Origin: an uncultured Nostoc sp.
GTDB taxonomy: Bacteria; Cyanobacteriota; Cyanobacteriia; Cyanobacteriales; Nostocaceae
Length of the DNA stretch: 64,000 nucleotides
Assembly (NCBI RefSeq): GCF_937863485.1
Contig: NZ_CALMFY010000014.1
Span: 1-64,000, forward strand
Direction of reading: 5' to 3'
Shown here piece after piece: positions 53,643 to 62,645 of the stretch. The position numbers and the translations under genes are program-made. The notes under the pieces are model-generated. The model ran no database searches. It was not told the origin of the DNA and was given only the letters and a program-made list of their open reading frames with translations. How positions within the stretch are numbered: position 1 is the first letter of the stretch; the number at the start of each line of letters is the position of its first letter.

Positions 53643-53682
53643 CCTTAAAAAGGAGGGGGAACCAAAAGCCCCCTTTTTAAGG
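53643..53682. terminator. Long hairpin, terminator-like
   Basis: CCTTAAAAAGG pairs with CCTTTTTAAGG (11 bp), extended by GGGG/CCCC after a one-base bulge, with an A-rich loop. It is about 250 bases beyond the rodA stop, so it may be a stand-alone repeat rather than the rodA terminator. Confidence 0.45.
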
Positions 53683-53930
53683 ATCTCTTGTGCGGTAAGT
53701 CCTAAAGTCCACAGTTTAGGAGTTTTTGACCCTTGACCAGAAACAAAAAGGTACAAGCCCCTAAATTTACTTATGGAAAATAAAAAAAATGTATTTTGAG
53801 ATACGTAGTACAAGAAATACTACGTCAGTTGACTCAGAGCAACTAAATTTATTTATGGGGTTCAAAATGTTTGAATGAGTGACTTTTGACTTCCCCGAAC
53901 GCAAGAGCGTCCCGTAGAGAAGGGGCTGAC

Positions 53931-55247
53931 TCATGAATAATACTTCTGTCTTTGGCGAAAATTTGCTACCGATTCTACTATTCCCAAGGAAATGAAGTTA
54001 GTCAGCATAGCAGAACGCCCATAACTCATCCAAGGTAGGGGAATTCCTGCCACAGGCGCTAAACCTACAGTCATGCCAACATTAACAATCACCTGAAATA
54101 CAATCATGGACAAAACGCCAATAGCCAACAAGGAACCAAAGTTATCTTTGGCGGTTTGGGCAATATGCAGTAGACGGAAGCAAATTAAGCAGAAGACAAA
54201 CAGCACTACCAAGCAACCAACAAAACCGAATTCTTCCCCTACTGCGGAGAAAATAAAGTCTGTATGCTGTTCAGGTACAAAATTCAGTTGTGTCATTGGC
54301 CCCTTGAACAGACCCCATCCCCAAATTTCACCAGCACCAATAGCAATACGAGATTGGATTAAGTGATACCCAGCACCTAGTGGATCATGATCGGGGTCCA
54401 TGAATACAGTTAGTCGCTCTTTTTGATACAGTTTCAAAATATGGTTCCAGGCGAAGACTCCTAATTCGCCACCCAGTATATTGAGACTCCATGCACTGAT
54501 AGCACCGAAACCAAATCGACGCCAGGGAAGAGTTTGCCAGCCTACAATAGCCATCGCAACTGACCAAACTAGCCCTAATGGGCCAAAAGATAGTTCTTTG
54601 AATAAAACTATCGGCTCTGCTAATGGCCAAGATATACTCAGCAAAATGGCGGCAACCACCGGAGAAATCATCAGAACTAACCAGCCAGGGTTAGCATTTG
54701 CCCAGTAAAGCATTCCTAAAACGATCGCACCAAATACCATTGATGTTGCTAAATCTGGCTGTAAAAATACTAATCCCCAAGGTATAGCGGTGATTGCCAG
54801 AACCCGGAAAACACTTTCCAGGCTAGAAGCAGTGCGCCTGTGTAACAAAGCTGCTAAGGTGATGATCATGCCGACTTTGGCAAATTCTGAGGGTTGCACG
54901 TTAAAACCAGCGATACTAATCCACCGCTGCGCCCCTTTGGCGCTAGTGCCAGCGATCATCACGGCGGTTAAGCTAAAGTTCGTTAGTGCGTATGTTACCC
55001 AGTGCCACTGCATCAAGAGTTCGTAACGCGTGCGAGATAAAAATAGAGCTATAAGCACACCGATACCCGCTACCAGCCAGTGCCACCACCAGTCAGTTAC
55101 TGGCTGCTTCAGTTCCGTGCTGAGGATCATGATGCCACCAAAGATACTGACAGCAATTGGTAAACAAAATAGTAGCCAATCTACATCCTGCCAGGGCTTA
55201 ACCCAAGACTTCCAACGAATTTTGGGAAGCGATCGTTTTAATAACAT
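53931..55247 (-). CDS. rodA: Rod-shape peptidoglycan glycosyltransferase RodA
   Basis: 438 residues from ATG. A SEDS family membrane protein with about 10 helices. It shows GAQRWISIAGFNVQPSEFAK near the middle and VGMTVGLAPVAGIPLPWMSY with GRSAMLTNFISLGIVESV at the end, the RodA/FtsW signature. RodA polymerises glycan strands for lateral wall growth together with a class B PBP. No mreB or PBP gene is adjacent. It is somewhat longer than E. coli RodA because of an inserted segment at about 195-255. Confidence 0.93.
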   Translation of the reverse strand: MLLKRSLPKIRWKSWVKPWQDVDWLLFCLPIAVSIFGGIMILSTELKQPVTDWWWHWLVAGIGVLIALFLSRTRYELLMQWHWVTYALTNFSLTAVMIAGTSAKGAQRWISIAGFNVQPSEFAKVGMIITLAALLHRRTASSLESVFRVLAITAIPWGLVFLQPDLATSMVFGAIVLGMLYWANANPGWLVLMISPVVAAILLSISWPLAEPIVLFKELSFGPLGLVWSVAMAIVGWQTLPWRRFGFGAISAWSLNILGGELGVFAWNHILKLYQKERLTVFMDPDHDPLGAGYHLIQSRIAIGAGEIWGWGLFKGPMTQLNFVPEQHTDFIFSAVGEEFGFVGCLVVLFVFCLICFRLLHIAQTAKDNFGSLLAIGVLSMIVFQVIVNVGMTVGLAPVAGIPLPWMSYGRSAMLTNFISLGIVESVANFRQRQKYYS

Positions 55248-55665
55248 TGTGCCAGTTTAGACTTTTTTAAGTGTTGGGCATTGGGGAGCCACTGCGTTGC
55301 CGGGGTTCCCCCGGTTGTTCGCGCAGCGTCTCCCTTAGGAGAAGCAAGTGGCGTCATTGGGTACTTGTACTGAGCTTGTCCTGAGCGGCTTGCCTTGAGC
55401 GAACGCAAGAGCGTCTCCAAGAGTTGCCGAAAGGAGCCGTAAAGCCTGCGGCATAGCTACGCTTAGGGCGCAGCCTCTCCAAGAGTTGGGCGGCATCGAA
55501 GTATTGGGTATTGCTTATTCTCGTTGTCCCTCTAAAGTTCTGATTTAAGGAAGTCTTATCTCAGACTTCTCTACTTATCTTCCTTGTCCCCATGCGCCAG
55601 TCCCCATACCCAATCCCTAGTATTCCCAAGCTATAGCCCAAGAAGTAGATAGAAATTAAAATTAA
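55248..55665. other. Intergenic repeat cluster
   Basis: About 420 bases between mrp and rodA, both minus-strand. It holds GCGTCTCC-type repeat words (55326-55332, 55411-55418) and a family A unit (55436-55480). No gene. Confidence 0.7.
55436..55480 (+). repeat. Interspersed repeat family A
   Basis: GCCGTAAAGCCTGCGGCATA then GCTACGCTTAGGGCGCAGCC. In the right half the CCCTAAGCGC core of the other copies is inverted (GCTTAGGGCG), so half the unit has flipped. Confidence 0.75.
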
Positions 55666-56736
55666 TTATGTCAAAGCAGCAACTGATACTTTACCAGCAA
55701 TAGTAAGAGCGATCGCTGTTAATGCTTTTGCTGAAGCTGAATCTGGTTCACCAACGACTATCGGCACACCGCTATCACCGCCAACTCGTGTGGAAATCTC
55801 TAGCGGCACGCACCCCAACAGTGGCACTCCCAATTCGGCGGCTGTTTTGGAGCCACCACCGGAACCGAAGATGTCATACTGCTTATCCGGCTGATCGGGG
55901 GGGATAAAATAGCTCATATTTTCCACGATCCCCAATACCGGGACATTCATCTGCTGGAACATCCGCAATCCCTTGCGAGAATCCAACAAGGCTACAGTTT
56001 GCGGCGTGGTGACAATTACCGCCCCTGCCATCGGCACTGCTTGGGTTAAAGTTAACTGAGCATCTCCGGTTCCGGGTGGCATATCTACAATCAAATAGTC
56101 TAGTTCTCCCCATTGCACTTGATAGAGAAACTGGCGAATTACACCATTGAGCATAGGCCCACGCCAAATTACTGGTTGATCTCGGTCAATCAAAAAGCCC
56201 ATTGAAACTAATTTGACGCCGTGATTAAAAGCAGGTTCTAGGATGTCACCTGTTTCGGTTGAGCGGACAGTAATTTGGGCATCAGCCAGACCCAGCATGG
56301 TAGGGTCATTGGGGCCGTAAATATCAGCATCTAGCAAGCCGACTTTCGCCCCAGTTTGGGCTAGAGCTACTGCTACATTCACCGCCACCGTACTTTTACC
56401 AACACCACCTTTGCCACTGGAAACAGCAATGATATTTTTCACCCCAGAAATGCCAGTGCGGTCAGGTAAACTTTTTTGTTGCGGTGTTTCTGCCGTCACT
56501 TCTATGCTTACATCTGTAACGCCTGGGAGCTTTTTGACAGCTTTCTGACAGTCTTCAACGATAAATTCACGTAAAGGACAGGCAGGAGTGGTCAACACCA
56601 AAGTGAAGCTAACCTTACCATCGTCAATTTTCACGTTGCGAATCATATTCAGTTCTACCAGACTTTTGCGGAGTTCTGGGTCTTCTACTGGTCGCAACAC
56701 TTCTAACACAGAGCGGGAGTCGAGGACATCGTACAT
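55666..56736 (-). CDS. Mrp/ApbC iron-sulfur cluster carrier ATPase
   Basis: 356 residues from ATG. The N-terminal MIP18/DUF59 domain (about 5-80, with VLTTPACPLREF) is followed by a deviant Walker A SSGKGGVGKST (106-116), DADIYGPNDPTMLG (switch), and YLIVDMPPGTGDAQLT. Mrp/ApbC proteins carry or insert Fe-S clusters. The paired Cys (CxxC) normal in the C-terminal part is not present in the translation; only single Cys residues (in PACPL and LLGCVPLE) are seen. rodA follows after a repeat-filled gap. AAAATTC heptamers lie just upstream of the start. Confidence 0.93.
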   Translation of the reverse strand: MYDVLDSRSVLEVLRPVEDPELRKSLVELNMIRNVKIDDGKVSFTLVLTTPACPLREFIVEDCQKAVKKLPGVTDVSIEVTAETPQQKSLPDRTGISGVKNIIAVSSGKGGVGKSTVAVNVAVALAQTGAKVGLLDADIYGPNDPTMLGLADAQITVRSTETGDILEPAFNHGVKLVSMGFLIDRDQPVIWRGPMLNGVIRQFLYQVQWGELDYLIVDMPPGTGDAQLTLTQAVPMAGAVIVTTPQTVALLDSRKGLRMFQQMNVPVLGIVENMSYFIPPDQPDKQYDIFGSGGGSKTAAELGVPLLGCVPLEISTRVGGDSGVPIVVGEPDSASAKALTAIALTIAGKVSVAALT

Positions 56737-56737
56737 A

Positions 56738-56770
56738 AAAATTCAAAATTCAAAATTGAAAATGAAAAAA
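56738..56770. repeat. AAAATTC-type heptamer run upstream of mrp
   Basis: AAAATTC repeats (three near-exact units, the last changed to AAAATTG) lie directly before the mrp start codon, where the promoter or ribosome-binding site would be. Same family as the run inside the kinase gene at 15661. Confidence 0.8.
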
Positions 56771-57016
56771 TACACTCGTGGCGAACATCTTAGTTATTAA
56801 CTGGATGCTTTTTTAAGTAAGGTCAGCTTAGTGTTTTCACTGTTACTGCCGTAACAAAACTTAGCAAATTGCATTATCACCTAATAGAATCTTAACTTTC
56901 TTTAGGGATTAGTTATTGGGCATGGGAAAAGAAGCAGGGGAGCAGAGGGGAGTATTTTCCCCTTTCACTTACAAGAACTGCCCCTCTGCCTCTTAAAAGT
57001 CTCCAGTCCCCATCAC

Positions 57017-57541
57017 CTAAAAATCAAAGCAACTGTCATTAAGGGATTTTTTCTTACCAGATACCGTTGATAATGCCGTCTTTTCTACTGCCTCTACTAA
57101 AGACCGTGCTACGCGGTCTGCATAAGGACGGGATAAAGACCAAATCAGGGGCGATAACCAACCCCGTAGGGTTACGGAATAAGACAGACAAGTACCACAA
57201 ACCGTTGACTCTACTTGATAAGTCACCCGTTCTTCTATCCCAGGAATCGCCAGCACTCGGATACTCAGCATCTCTCTATGATTGACGCGCTCCACAAAAA
57301 TTCGGATGGGAATCGGCCAAAAGCGTGTTACAGCATGAAAAATTAATCCTGGTTTGGGTACTAATCCGTAGGGCACGTTAGTACTCTTAAGTAGTGGATG
57401 CCAAGAAACATCTGTTAAGTCAGCCACTTTTTGCCATAGTTCATCTACAGAAGCCGAACTAATCTCTCGATACGTCCGCACCAGAGAAGCGCAAAACCGA
57501 CGACGTTTGCGGTGGATGAATTTGGATAACCAACCTTGCAT
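57017..57541 (-). CDS. SRPBCC (START-like) domain protein
   Basis: 174 residues from ATG. The body (SASVDELWQKVADLTDVSWH, then GIEERVTYQVESTVCGTCLS and SVTLRGWLSPLIWSLSRPYA) fits the SRPBCC/polyketide-cyclase fold with its long C-terminal helix. Such proteins bind small hydrophobic ligands; the ligand is unknown. The N-terminus is basic (IHRKRRRF). The last ~15 residues differ from the usual ending of the family. It lies 280 bases upstream of mrp on the same strand. Confidence 0.8.
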   Translation of the reverse strand: MQGWLSKFIHRKRRRFCASLVRTYREISSASVDELWQKVADLTDVSWHPLLKSTNVPYGLVPKPGLIFHAVTRFWPIPIRIFVERVNHREMLSIRVLAIPGIEERVTYQVESTVCGTCLSYSVTLRGWLSPLIWSLSRPYADRVARSLVEAVEKTALSTVSGKKKSLNDSCFDF

Positions 57542-57932
57542 TTTTTTAATCCTCCTCCTTCCTAGACACTTTCTGGTAACTCTGATATGGTGGGCAACTA
57601 CGCTCAGTTTGTGACAAGGGCGTTACCCTGCGGGATCTTGCTACGTTTATAACCGCTTTATATCCCGCCACTTATTTGGAGCACCAAATGAGCGTGGGGG
57701 ACGAGGGCGCGAAATAGTTAAAATTAACAAAATAAAACTCAGTCAATATATAAGCCTATACGCATTTGAGGGAAAATAACTCTAATGGTGCCCATCAATC
57801 GGATAAATGCTTAACCAGTAATAAAAAAGCGGGTTAGGTAAATACAGCTTGATTGTTGGCGCGTGTTTCCCCCAAATTTGAAGATAAGAAATTTGTGGTT
57901 TTCTGGAAATTATAATTTAGGTTCGGGAATCT
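57542..57932. other. Divergent promoter region of hemF
   Basis: About 390 bases between the SRPBCC gene and hemF. It includes a fragment of the family B type (GCGGGATCTTGCTACG near 57632). A TATAAT at 57911-57916, 16 bases before the hemF ATG, could be a promoter -10 box, but no convincing -35 box is seen. No gene. Confidence 0.5.
57911..57916 (+). promoter_or_regulatory. Possible -10 box of hemF
   Basis: A perfect TATAAT close to the hemF start codon. The spacing would give a very short leader. Without a -35 box or start-site data this is tentative. Confidence 0.25.
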
Positions 57933-58976
57933 ATGTTGACCAACTCGCAAATACCAACTGTAGCAGCAGAATCATCGAAGTCTTTGCCAGCAACTGACGC
58001 TCAGACTAGGGTCAGTCAGTTTATGAAACAGCTGCAAGACGAAATCACGCAAGCGTTAACAAAACTAGATCGTGTGGGCGAGTTTCTCGAAGATAGTTGG
58101 GAACGCCCAGAAGGAGGTGGAGGGCGATCGCGCGTGCTGCGAGATGGTGCAATATTTGAACAAGCAGGTGTAAATTTTTCTGAAGTTCAGGGTTCCCATT
58201 TGCCACCCTCAATTTTAACCCAACGCCCGGAAGCAGCAGGGCATGGCTTTTATGCCACGGGCACTTCAATGGTATTACATCCTCGCAATCCTTACGTGCC
58301 TACAGTTCATCTAAATTATCGCTACTTTGAAGCGGGGCCAGTATGGTGGTTTGGTGGTGGTATTGACTTGACACCTTATTACCCCTTTGGTGAAGATGCG
58401 GCACATTTACACAAAACATTAAAACAGGCTTGTGACCAAAACCACCCAGACTATTACCCGGTGTTTAAGCGGTGGTGTGATGAATATTTCTACCTGAAGC
58501 ATCGTGATGAGACACGGGGCGTAGGTGGTCTGTTTTTTGATTACCAAGATGGTCAGGGTGCTTTATATCGCGGGCCAAATCCGAATGGGGAAGCGGCTAT
58601 TTATAGCAATCAGGTAGGAACACCAGCAACCCGCAATTGGGAAGATTTGTTTGCCTTTGTGCAAGACTGTGGCAGAGCATTTTTACCAGCCTACGTACCA
58701 ATTGTAGAACGGCGACATGGGATAGAATATGGCGATCGCCAACGGAATTTTCAACTTTACCGCCGGGGACGGTATGTAGAATTTAACTTGGTTTATGACC
58801 GAGGCACTATTTTTGGTCTGCAAACCAACGGACGCACCGAATCAATTCTCATGTCCCTACCACCCTTAGTACGCTGGGAATACGGCTATCAGCCAGAACC
58901 CAATTCCCCCGAAGCCGAGTTGTATGAAACCTTCCTTAAGCCTCAAGATTGGAGCAACTGGACACCGAAACAATAG
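57933..58976 (+). CDS. hemF: Oxygen-dependent coproporphyrinogen III oxidase
   Basis: 347 residues from ATG, normal length. It oxidatively decarboxylates coproporphyrinogen III in haem and chlorophyll synthesis using oxygen. Family blocks are intact: [56 protein letters not shown], and the C-terminal [20 protein letters not shown] with [11 protein letters not shown]. The N-terminal ~30 residues are variable. The product feeds the tetrapyrrole pathway that also supplies the phycobilins handled by CpcT/CpeT. AGTTAGG repeats begin four bases after the stop codon. Confidence 0.97.
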   Translation: MLTNSQIPTVAAESSKSLPATDAQTRVSQFMKQLQDEITQALTKLDRVGEFLEDSWERPEGGGGRSRVLRDGAIFEQAGVNFSEVQGSHLPPSILTQRPEAAGHGFYATGTSMVLHPRNPYVPTVHLNYRYFEAGPVWWFGGGIDLTPYYPFGEDAAHLHKTLKQACDQNHPDYYPVFKRWCDEYFYLKHRDETRGVGGLFFDYQDGQGALYRGPNPNGEAAIYSNQVGTPATRNWEDLFAFVQDCGRAFLPAYVPIVERRHGIEYGDRQRNFQLYRRGRYVEFNLVYDRGTIFGLQTNGRTESILMSLPPLVRWEYGYQPEPNSPEAELYETFLKPQDWSNWTPKQ

Positions 58977-58979
58977 TTG

Positions 58980-59000
58980 AGTTAGGAGTTAGGAGTTAGG
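58980..59000 (+). repeat. AGTTAGG heptamer run
   Basis: Three exact AGTTAGG units immediately after the hemF stop codon. Confidence 0.9.
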
Positions 59001-59219
59001 AGTTCTTCCCTATCTCCCATATCCTCCTCATCTCCTCCACTCCCCACTCCCTCATTTGAAATTGCTACTCAGCACTGTTTTGGTGAGTTAAACTACCAAA
59101 AGTAAGCACTTAGCAGAAAAAGGTGACAATTTTAGCTATAGCTTGTTAATCTCTAGTGACAGCATTAGAAAATTCTGTAAGTAGTTAATCTTAAGAGGAA
59201 TGCCACGGGGAGGGCTTTA

Positions 59220-59588
59220 GTGATTCAGATAGACCAAAAAAGTTATACAACCCAAGACGGAAACACCATTATTGTCCTGACGCCAGCAGGTCGCCTAGAT
59301 ATCACCACTGCTTGGCAATTTCGCCTGAAGTTACAGGAGTGTATTTCCAAACTCAGTCGCCATGTAGTTGTAAATCTGGCTCAGGTAAATTTTATTGATA
59401 GTTCTGGTCTTACGTCTTTGGTAGCTGGAATGCGTGATGCTGATAAAATCAAGGGCAGTTTCCGCATCTGCAATGTACATCCAGAAGCTAAACTTGTGTT
59501 TGAAGTGACGATGATGGATACTGTCTTTGAAATCTTTGAAACAGAAGAGGAAGCTTTAGAAGGTGTACCTCGTAGCATCGCTAGCTAA
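59220..59588 (+). CDS. STAS-domain anti-sigma factor antagonist-like protein
   Basis: 122 residues with a GTG start preceded by a strong GGGGAGGG site. The STAS fold is clear: IIVLTPAGRLDITTAWQFRL, then NLAQVNFIDSSGLTSLVAGM with the phosphorylatable Ser in DSSGL, and a C-terminal FEIFETEEEALEG. It probably works in a partner-switching pathway controlled by a serine kinase and a PP2C phosphatase. Neither partner is adjacent. A single CGCGATTAATCGCG palindrome follows 15 bases after the stop. Confidence 0.9.
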   Translation: MIQIDQKSYTTQDGNTIIVLTPAGRLDITTAWQFRLKLQECISKLSRHVVVNLAQVNFIDSSGLTSLVAGMRDADKIKGSFRICNVHPEAKLVFEVTMMDTVFEIFETEEEALEGVPRSIAS

Positions 59589-59670
59589 AAAAGAGTTAGG
59601 AGACGCGATTAATCGCGTCTGTACAGGAGTTAGGAGTTAATTTAAACTTCATGACTTATGAATCATAACT

Positions 59671-60276
59671 TTAACTTATTGAATACTGATTTCGCTTGGT
59701 GTAGCGATAAGGGCCCATAATCGCTCCCCAAGTTGCCTTTCCAGTTGCTGGATCAATTCCTTTGTCGTAGCTGTGAAATTCTGCTGCTGTGGCTTCAAAT
59801 CCCAAGGAAACATTCACGTTATTGCCAAGATAACTGAAGCTGCAACGAGTCTCTGGTAGTGGGGTAGTGGTAAACTTATAGCGATCGCGGGCTAGTGTTT
59901 CCTGAGTTACTGTTAGGATACAACCTGGTAGAAAATCTAATTGTTCGGGTGTCAGTGTGTTTAGTAAAGCCGGGTTATGACCTGCGCCGATTAAGGCACC
60001 TGGATCTTGAGGCATATAGTATTGCACTTCCAGAGATGTGTCAGAGTTGCTCCTCTGACGTAACCGGATAATTCGCTGGCGGTAAGGTTTATCTAGGTTA
60101 ATAACGTTAGCCTGTTCGGCAAATAGGGTGATACTATCTTCTGTGAACAAATTAACTGGTCTTTGCCACAGGCGCAGGTGGACATACCAAACTGGTTCTC
60201 CTATGGCTTGTTCCCGATTATCAAATTCACCAGCTAGGTACTCACCTAAAGCAATTAACTGTGGCGAGAAATTCAT
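59671..60276 (-). CDS. CpcT/CpeT-type phycobiliprotein lyase
   Basis: 201 residues from ATG. FSPQLIALGEYLAGEFDNRE and VWYVHLRLWQRPVNLF open the family, followed by CILTVTQETLARDRY and TRCSFSYLGNNVNVSLGFEA. CpcT/CpeT lyases attach a bilin to the beta subunit of phycocyanin or phycoerythrin (Cys153-equivalent). Which bilin and partner are used here cannot be told from the sequence, so no gene symbol is given. It is divergent from psb29. Confidence 0.92.
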   Translation of the reverse strand: MNFSPQLIALGEYLAGEFDNREQAIGEPVWYVHLRLWQRPVNLFTEDSITLFAEQANVINLDKPYRQRIIRLRQRSNSDTSLEVQYYMPQDPGALIGAGHNPALLNTLTPEQLDFLPGCILTVTQETLARDRYKFTTTPLPETRCSFSYLGNNVNVSLGFEATAAEFHSYDKGIDPATGKATWGAIMGPYRYTKRNQYSIS

Positions 60277-60479
60277 AAATGTGAAAAATGAATCATTAAA
60301 GATGATAATTTTTAGCTAGTTTTTTAGCGGAAAGGGTCTTATCCCCTGTGGCTACCAGCTGAGAAAATACTTTTGATTTATCTATATTGTAAATGAAACC
60401 GTCACCAGCTAAAAGCTAAACTTGGCAAAGTAGCCTTTAAGCGAGAAAATAAGAATACGTCGCCCTTAACATTTTCTTT

Positions 60480-61187
60480 GTGAATAACGTCCGTACTGTC
60501 TCTGATACAAAACGAACTTTTTACAATCTTCACACCCGTCCGATCAACACTATTTATCGTCGGGTAGTTGAAGAATTGATGGTGGAAATGCATCTGCTGT
60601 CAGTAAATATCGATTTTAGCTACAATCCAATTTATGCCTTGGGCGTCGTCACTACCTTTGACCGCTTCATGCAAGGCTATCTACCAGAACGGGATCAAGA
60701 ATCAATTTTTAACGCCCTATGTCGGGCTATAGAGCAAGATCCGCAACACTATCAACGGGATGCCGCAAGATTGCAAGCTGTAGCTAAAGGTTTGCCAGTT
60801 AAAGATTTAATCGCGTGGTTGGGCCAAACTACTTTCTTAGATCGAGATGCTGACTTGCAAGCGCAACTGCAAGCGATCGCTAATAACCCTAACTTTAAAT
60901 ACAACCGTTTGTTCGCAATTGGTGTATTTTCGTTATTGGAACAGTCTGATCCGGAATTGGTCAAAGATGAAAAGCAACTCACGGAGGCGCTGAAAGCGAT
61001 CGCTGCTGGCTTGCACCTTTCCGATGAGAAACTCAACAAAGATTTGGAGCTATACCGTTCTAATCTAGACAAGATGGCGCAAGCACTGGTGGTGATGGCA
61101 GATATGCTCTCAGCCGATCGCAAAAAACGCGAGCAACGTAAACAACAATCAACTACCCCCGTTGCTCCCCCAAGTTCTAACGAATAG
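60480..61187 (+). CDS. psb29: Photosystem II assembly protein Psb29/Thf1
   Basis: 235 residues with a GTG start (VNNVRTVSDTKRTFYNLHTR). The helical body includes YRRVVEELMVEMHLLSVN, NPIYALGVVTTFDRFMQGYL and FKYNRLFAIGVFSLLEQSDP, the Thf1 signature. In cyanobacteria Psb29/Thf1 helps PSII repair and stabilises FtsH protease complexes at the thylakoid. A charged coiled C-terminus (AdrKKREQRKQQ) is normal. It is convergent with the holin-like gene; a long repeat hairpin lies between. Confidence 0.95.
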   Translation: MNNVRTVSDTKRTFYNLHTRPINTIYRRVVEELMVEMHLLSVNIDFSYNPIYALGVVTTFDRFMQGYLPERDQESIFNALCRAIEQDPQHYQRDAARLQAVAKGLPVKDLIAWLGQTTFLDRDADLQAQLQAIANNPNFKYNRLFAIGVFSLLEQSDPELVKDEKQLTEALKAIAAGLHLSDEKLNKDLELYRSNLDKMAQALVVMADMLSADRKKREQRKQQSTTPVAPPSSNE

Positions 61188-61206
61188 TTAGGAGTTAAAA
61201 GTTAGT

Positions 61207-61240
61207 AAGAGTTAGGAGTTACTAAGAACTCCTAACTCTT
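61207..61240. terminator. Heptamer-derived hairpin between psb29 and the holin-like gene
   Basis: AAGAGTTAGGAGTT (61207-61220) pairs perfectly with AACTCCTAACTCTT (61227-61240) around a 6-base loop. The arms are AGTTAGG-type repeats in inverse orientation. It sits between convergent genes and could serve as a shared terminator. Confidence 0.6.
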
Positions 61241-61244
61241 AACT

Positions 61245-61607
61245 TTAAACGCCCAATAATTTGTAGATTAAGCTGTTAATTATAGTTAGCATAAATGCCC
61301 CAATAACAGCACTCCAAATCCCGTAACGCAAGCGAAAGCCTTCTACTAACAAAGCAGCAATACTAAAACAAACTACGGCAATCATAAATGTGAAAATGCT
61401 GGATAACAAGTCCAATGTGAGTAAATTTGGGACTGCAAAAACGATACTTAAAATCGGTCTGACTATTGCTGTTACGATACCAAGCACTGCGGCAGAAAGG
61501 AAGGCTTTACCTGGAGTGTCAATTTCGACTCCCAAAGGCAATTTGCTAATTATCAACAGACTGATAGCTGTTACTACCCAAACAATTAAAAGCGTCATAA
61601 TATTCAT
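61245..61607 (-). CDS. Four-helix holin-like membrane protein (phage_holin_4_2 family)
   Basis: 120 residues from ATG. Four membrane helices fill almost the whole protein (about 4-24, 33-55, 62-88, 96-116). Between the first two is LPLGVEIDTPGKAFLSAAVL, and then GIVTAIVRPILSIV, typical of the family. Despite its name the family is chromosomal and common in cyanobacteria and actinobacteria; there is no lysis cassette here. Function unknown. Confidence 0.88.
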   Translation of the reverse strand: MNIMTLLIVWVVTAISLLIISKLPLGVEIDTPGKAFLSAAVLGIVTAIVRPILSIVFAVPNLLTLDLLSSIFTFMIAVVCFSIAALLVEGFRLRYGIWSAVIGAFMLTIINSLIYKLLGV

Positions 61608-61923
61608 GCCACAATCCCTGAAACGTGAATGGCAATTGGTGATAAATTACTTTAGTTTATCGGTGTAAAAATCTTTAAAGCTCAACCAATTATCTATAAA
61701 TTAGCAGGAAATTTTTCTCTAACCGAATTTTATTTTAGATATCTTTAGGTTTAAGAAAGAGCTTGAAGGGGAGTGGAAAGATGAGAGAAATTCTAACTCT
61801 CCCCTGCTCCCCTGGTTACTGAGCGCAGTTGTAAAGCCTGCGGCATAGCTACGCCCTAAGCGCCAGCCTCTCCTTGGCGCAGCCTCTCGTAGAGAAGAGT
61901 TGTATGCTCCCCCTTGCCCTATC
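61608..61923. other. Intergenic stretch with family A repeat
   Basis: About 315 bases between the holin-like gene and exbD, both minus-strand. A family A unit occupies 61831-61873, followed by a TTGGCGCAGCCTCTCGTAGA half-unit. No gene. Confidence 0.7.
61831..61873 (+). repeat. Interspersed repeat family A
   Basis: GTAAAGCCTGCGGCATAGCT followed by ACGCCCTAAGCGCCAGCCTC, near identical to 8045-8087. Confidence 0.8.
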
Positions 61924-62604
61924 TCATCTTTTAAGAGGAGGTTGGGTTTTTTTAGGTGCTACAGGCGCTTGAGATGCTGGTGGGTTGGAAATACCAGGAT
62001 TGATAGGATTGATGCCTTGTCCAGTTGGAGGTTGACTTACGCCAGGAAAGGGAACGGAATTAGGTGCTAAGGGAAATTTAGGGTTAAGATTCCCTTGGGG
62101 ATTGATGCCTGGAACTGGTGCAGCACCAGGATTGATTGGGAAAGAGGGGATATTAGGCTGGTTGAGTAAGTTTGTGGGTGATTGAGATGGGCCAGGAATA
62201 ATTCCCAAAGAAACGCGATCGCCCCCTACTTGCCGCAGCAAATCCAATGTCTCAATTACATCATTGTAAGTTGCTGTCCGCGAAGCATTCAGCACCACAA
62301 CAGCACTAGGGTTTGCTTGGAGATACTGTTTTAACCTTGCTCCCAAATCTTCCCGTTTGACAAGCTGTTTTTCTATGTAAGTATTGCCAACAGCATCGAT
62401 AGTTACAATCAGACTTCCACTCTGTGATGTTATTCCAGATACTGAACTGGCGCTGGCTTTGGGCAAATCAACATTTATTGCCTGTTGCCGTGTAAATTGT
62501 AAAGCCGCTAATAGAAAAAACGTCAGAATACAAAAAACGACATCAATTAAAGGGATGATTTGAATTTGGACTTCTTCAATTGGAGTATGTAGATTAACTT
62601 TCAT
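61924..62604 (-). CDS. ExbD/TolR family protein
   Basis: 226 residues from ATG. A single membrane helix (about 15-37, IQIIPLIDVVFCILTFFLLA) contains the conserved Asp of ExbD/TolR. A periplasmic domain (to about 135) and a Pro/Asn-rich tail (about 140-226, NPGAAPVPGINPQGNL) follow; the tail is a lineage-specific extension. It works with the ExbB-like protein upstream, 41 bases away, to couple proton flow to outer-membrane transport. No TonB or receptor gene is adjacent. Confidence 0.9.
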   Translation of the reverse strand: MKVNLHTPIEEVQIQIIPLIDVVFCILTFFLLAALQFTRQQAINVDLPKASASSVSGITSQSGSLIVTIDAVGNTYIEKQLVKREDLGARLKQYLQANPSAVVVLNASRTATYNDVIETLDLLRQVGGDRVSLGIIPGPSQSPTNLLNQPNIPSFPINPGAAPVPGINPQGNLNPKFPLAPNSVPFPGVSQPPTGQGINPINPGISNPPASQAPVAPKKTQPPLKR

Positions 62605-62645
62605 TTTCTCAATTTAAATGCCTGGTTTTGGGGTTGAATTCTTGA

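Larger units (their letters stand above)
53141..53930. other. Intergenic stretch with MITE-like element and hairpin
   Basis: About 790 bases. It holds the second MITE-like copy (53244-53463), two ATCCCAGATTTTCGGT repeats (53476-53491, 53544-53559) and a strong hairpin (53643-53682). The 115-codon minus-strand frame at 53466-53813 crosses these repeats and was rejected. Confidence 0.7.

Noticed and set aside
53466-53813. 115-codon minus-strand frame
   Set aside because: It crosses duplicated ATCCCAGATTTTCGGT words and a terminator-like hairpin, so it is repeat DNA.
61245-61607. Phage lysis holin
   Set aside because: The family name suggests phage, but there are no endolysin, spanin or other phage genes nearby, and the family is widespread on chromosomes.
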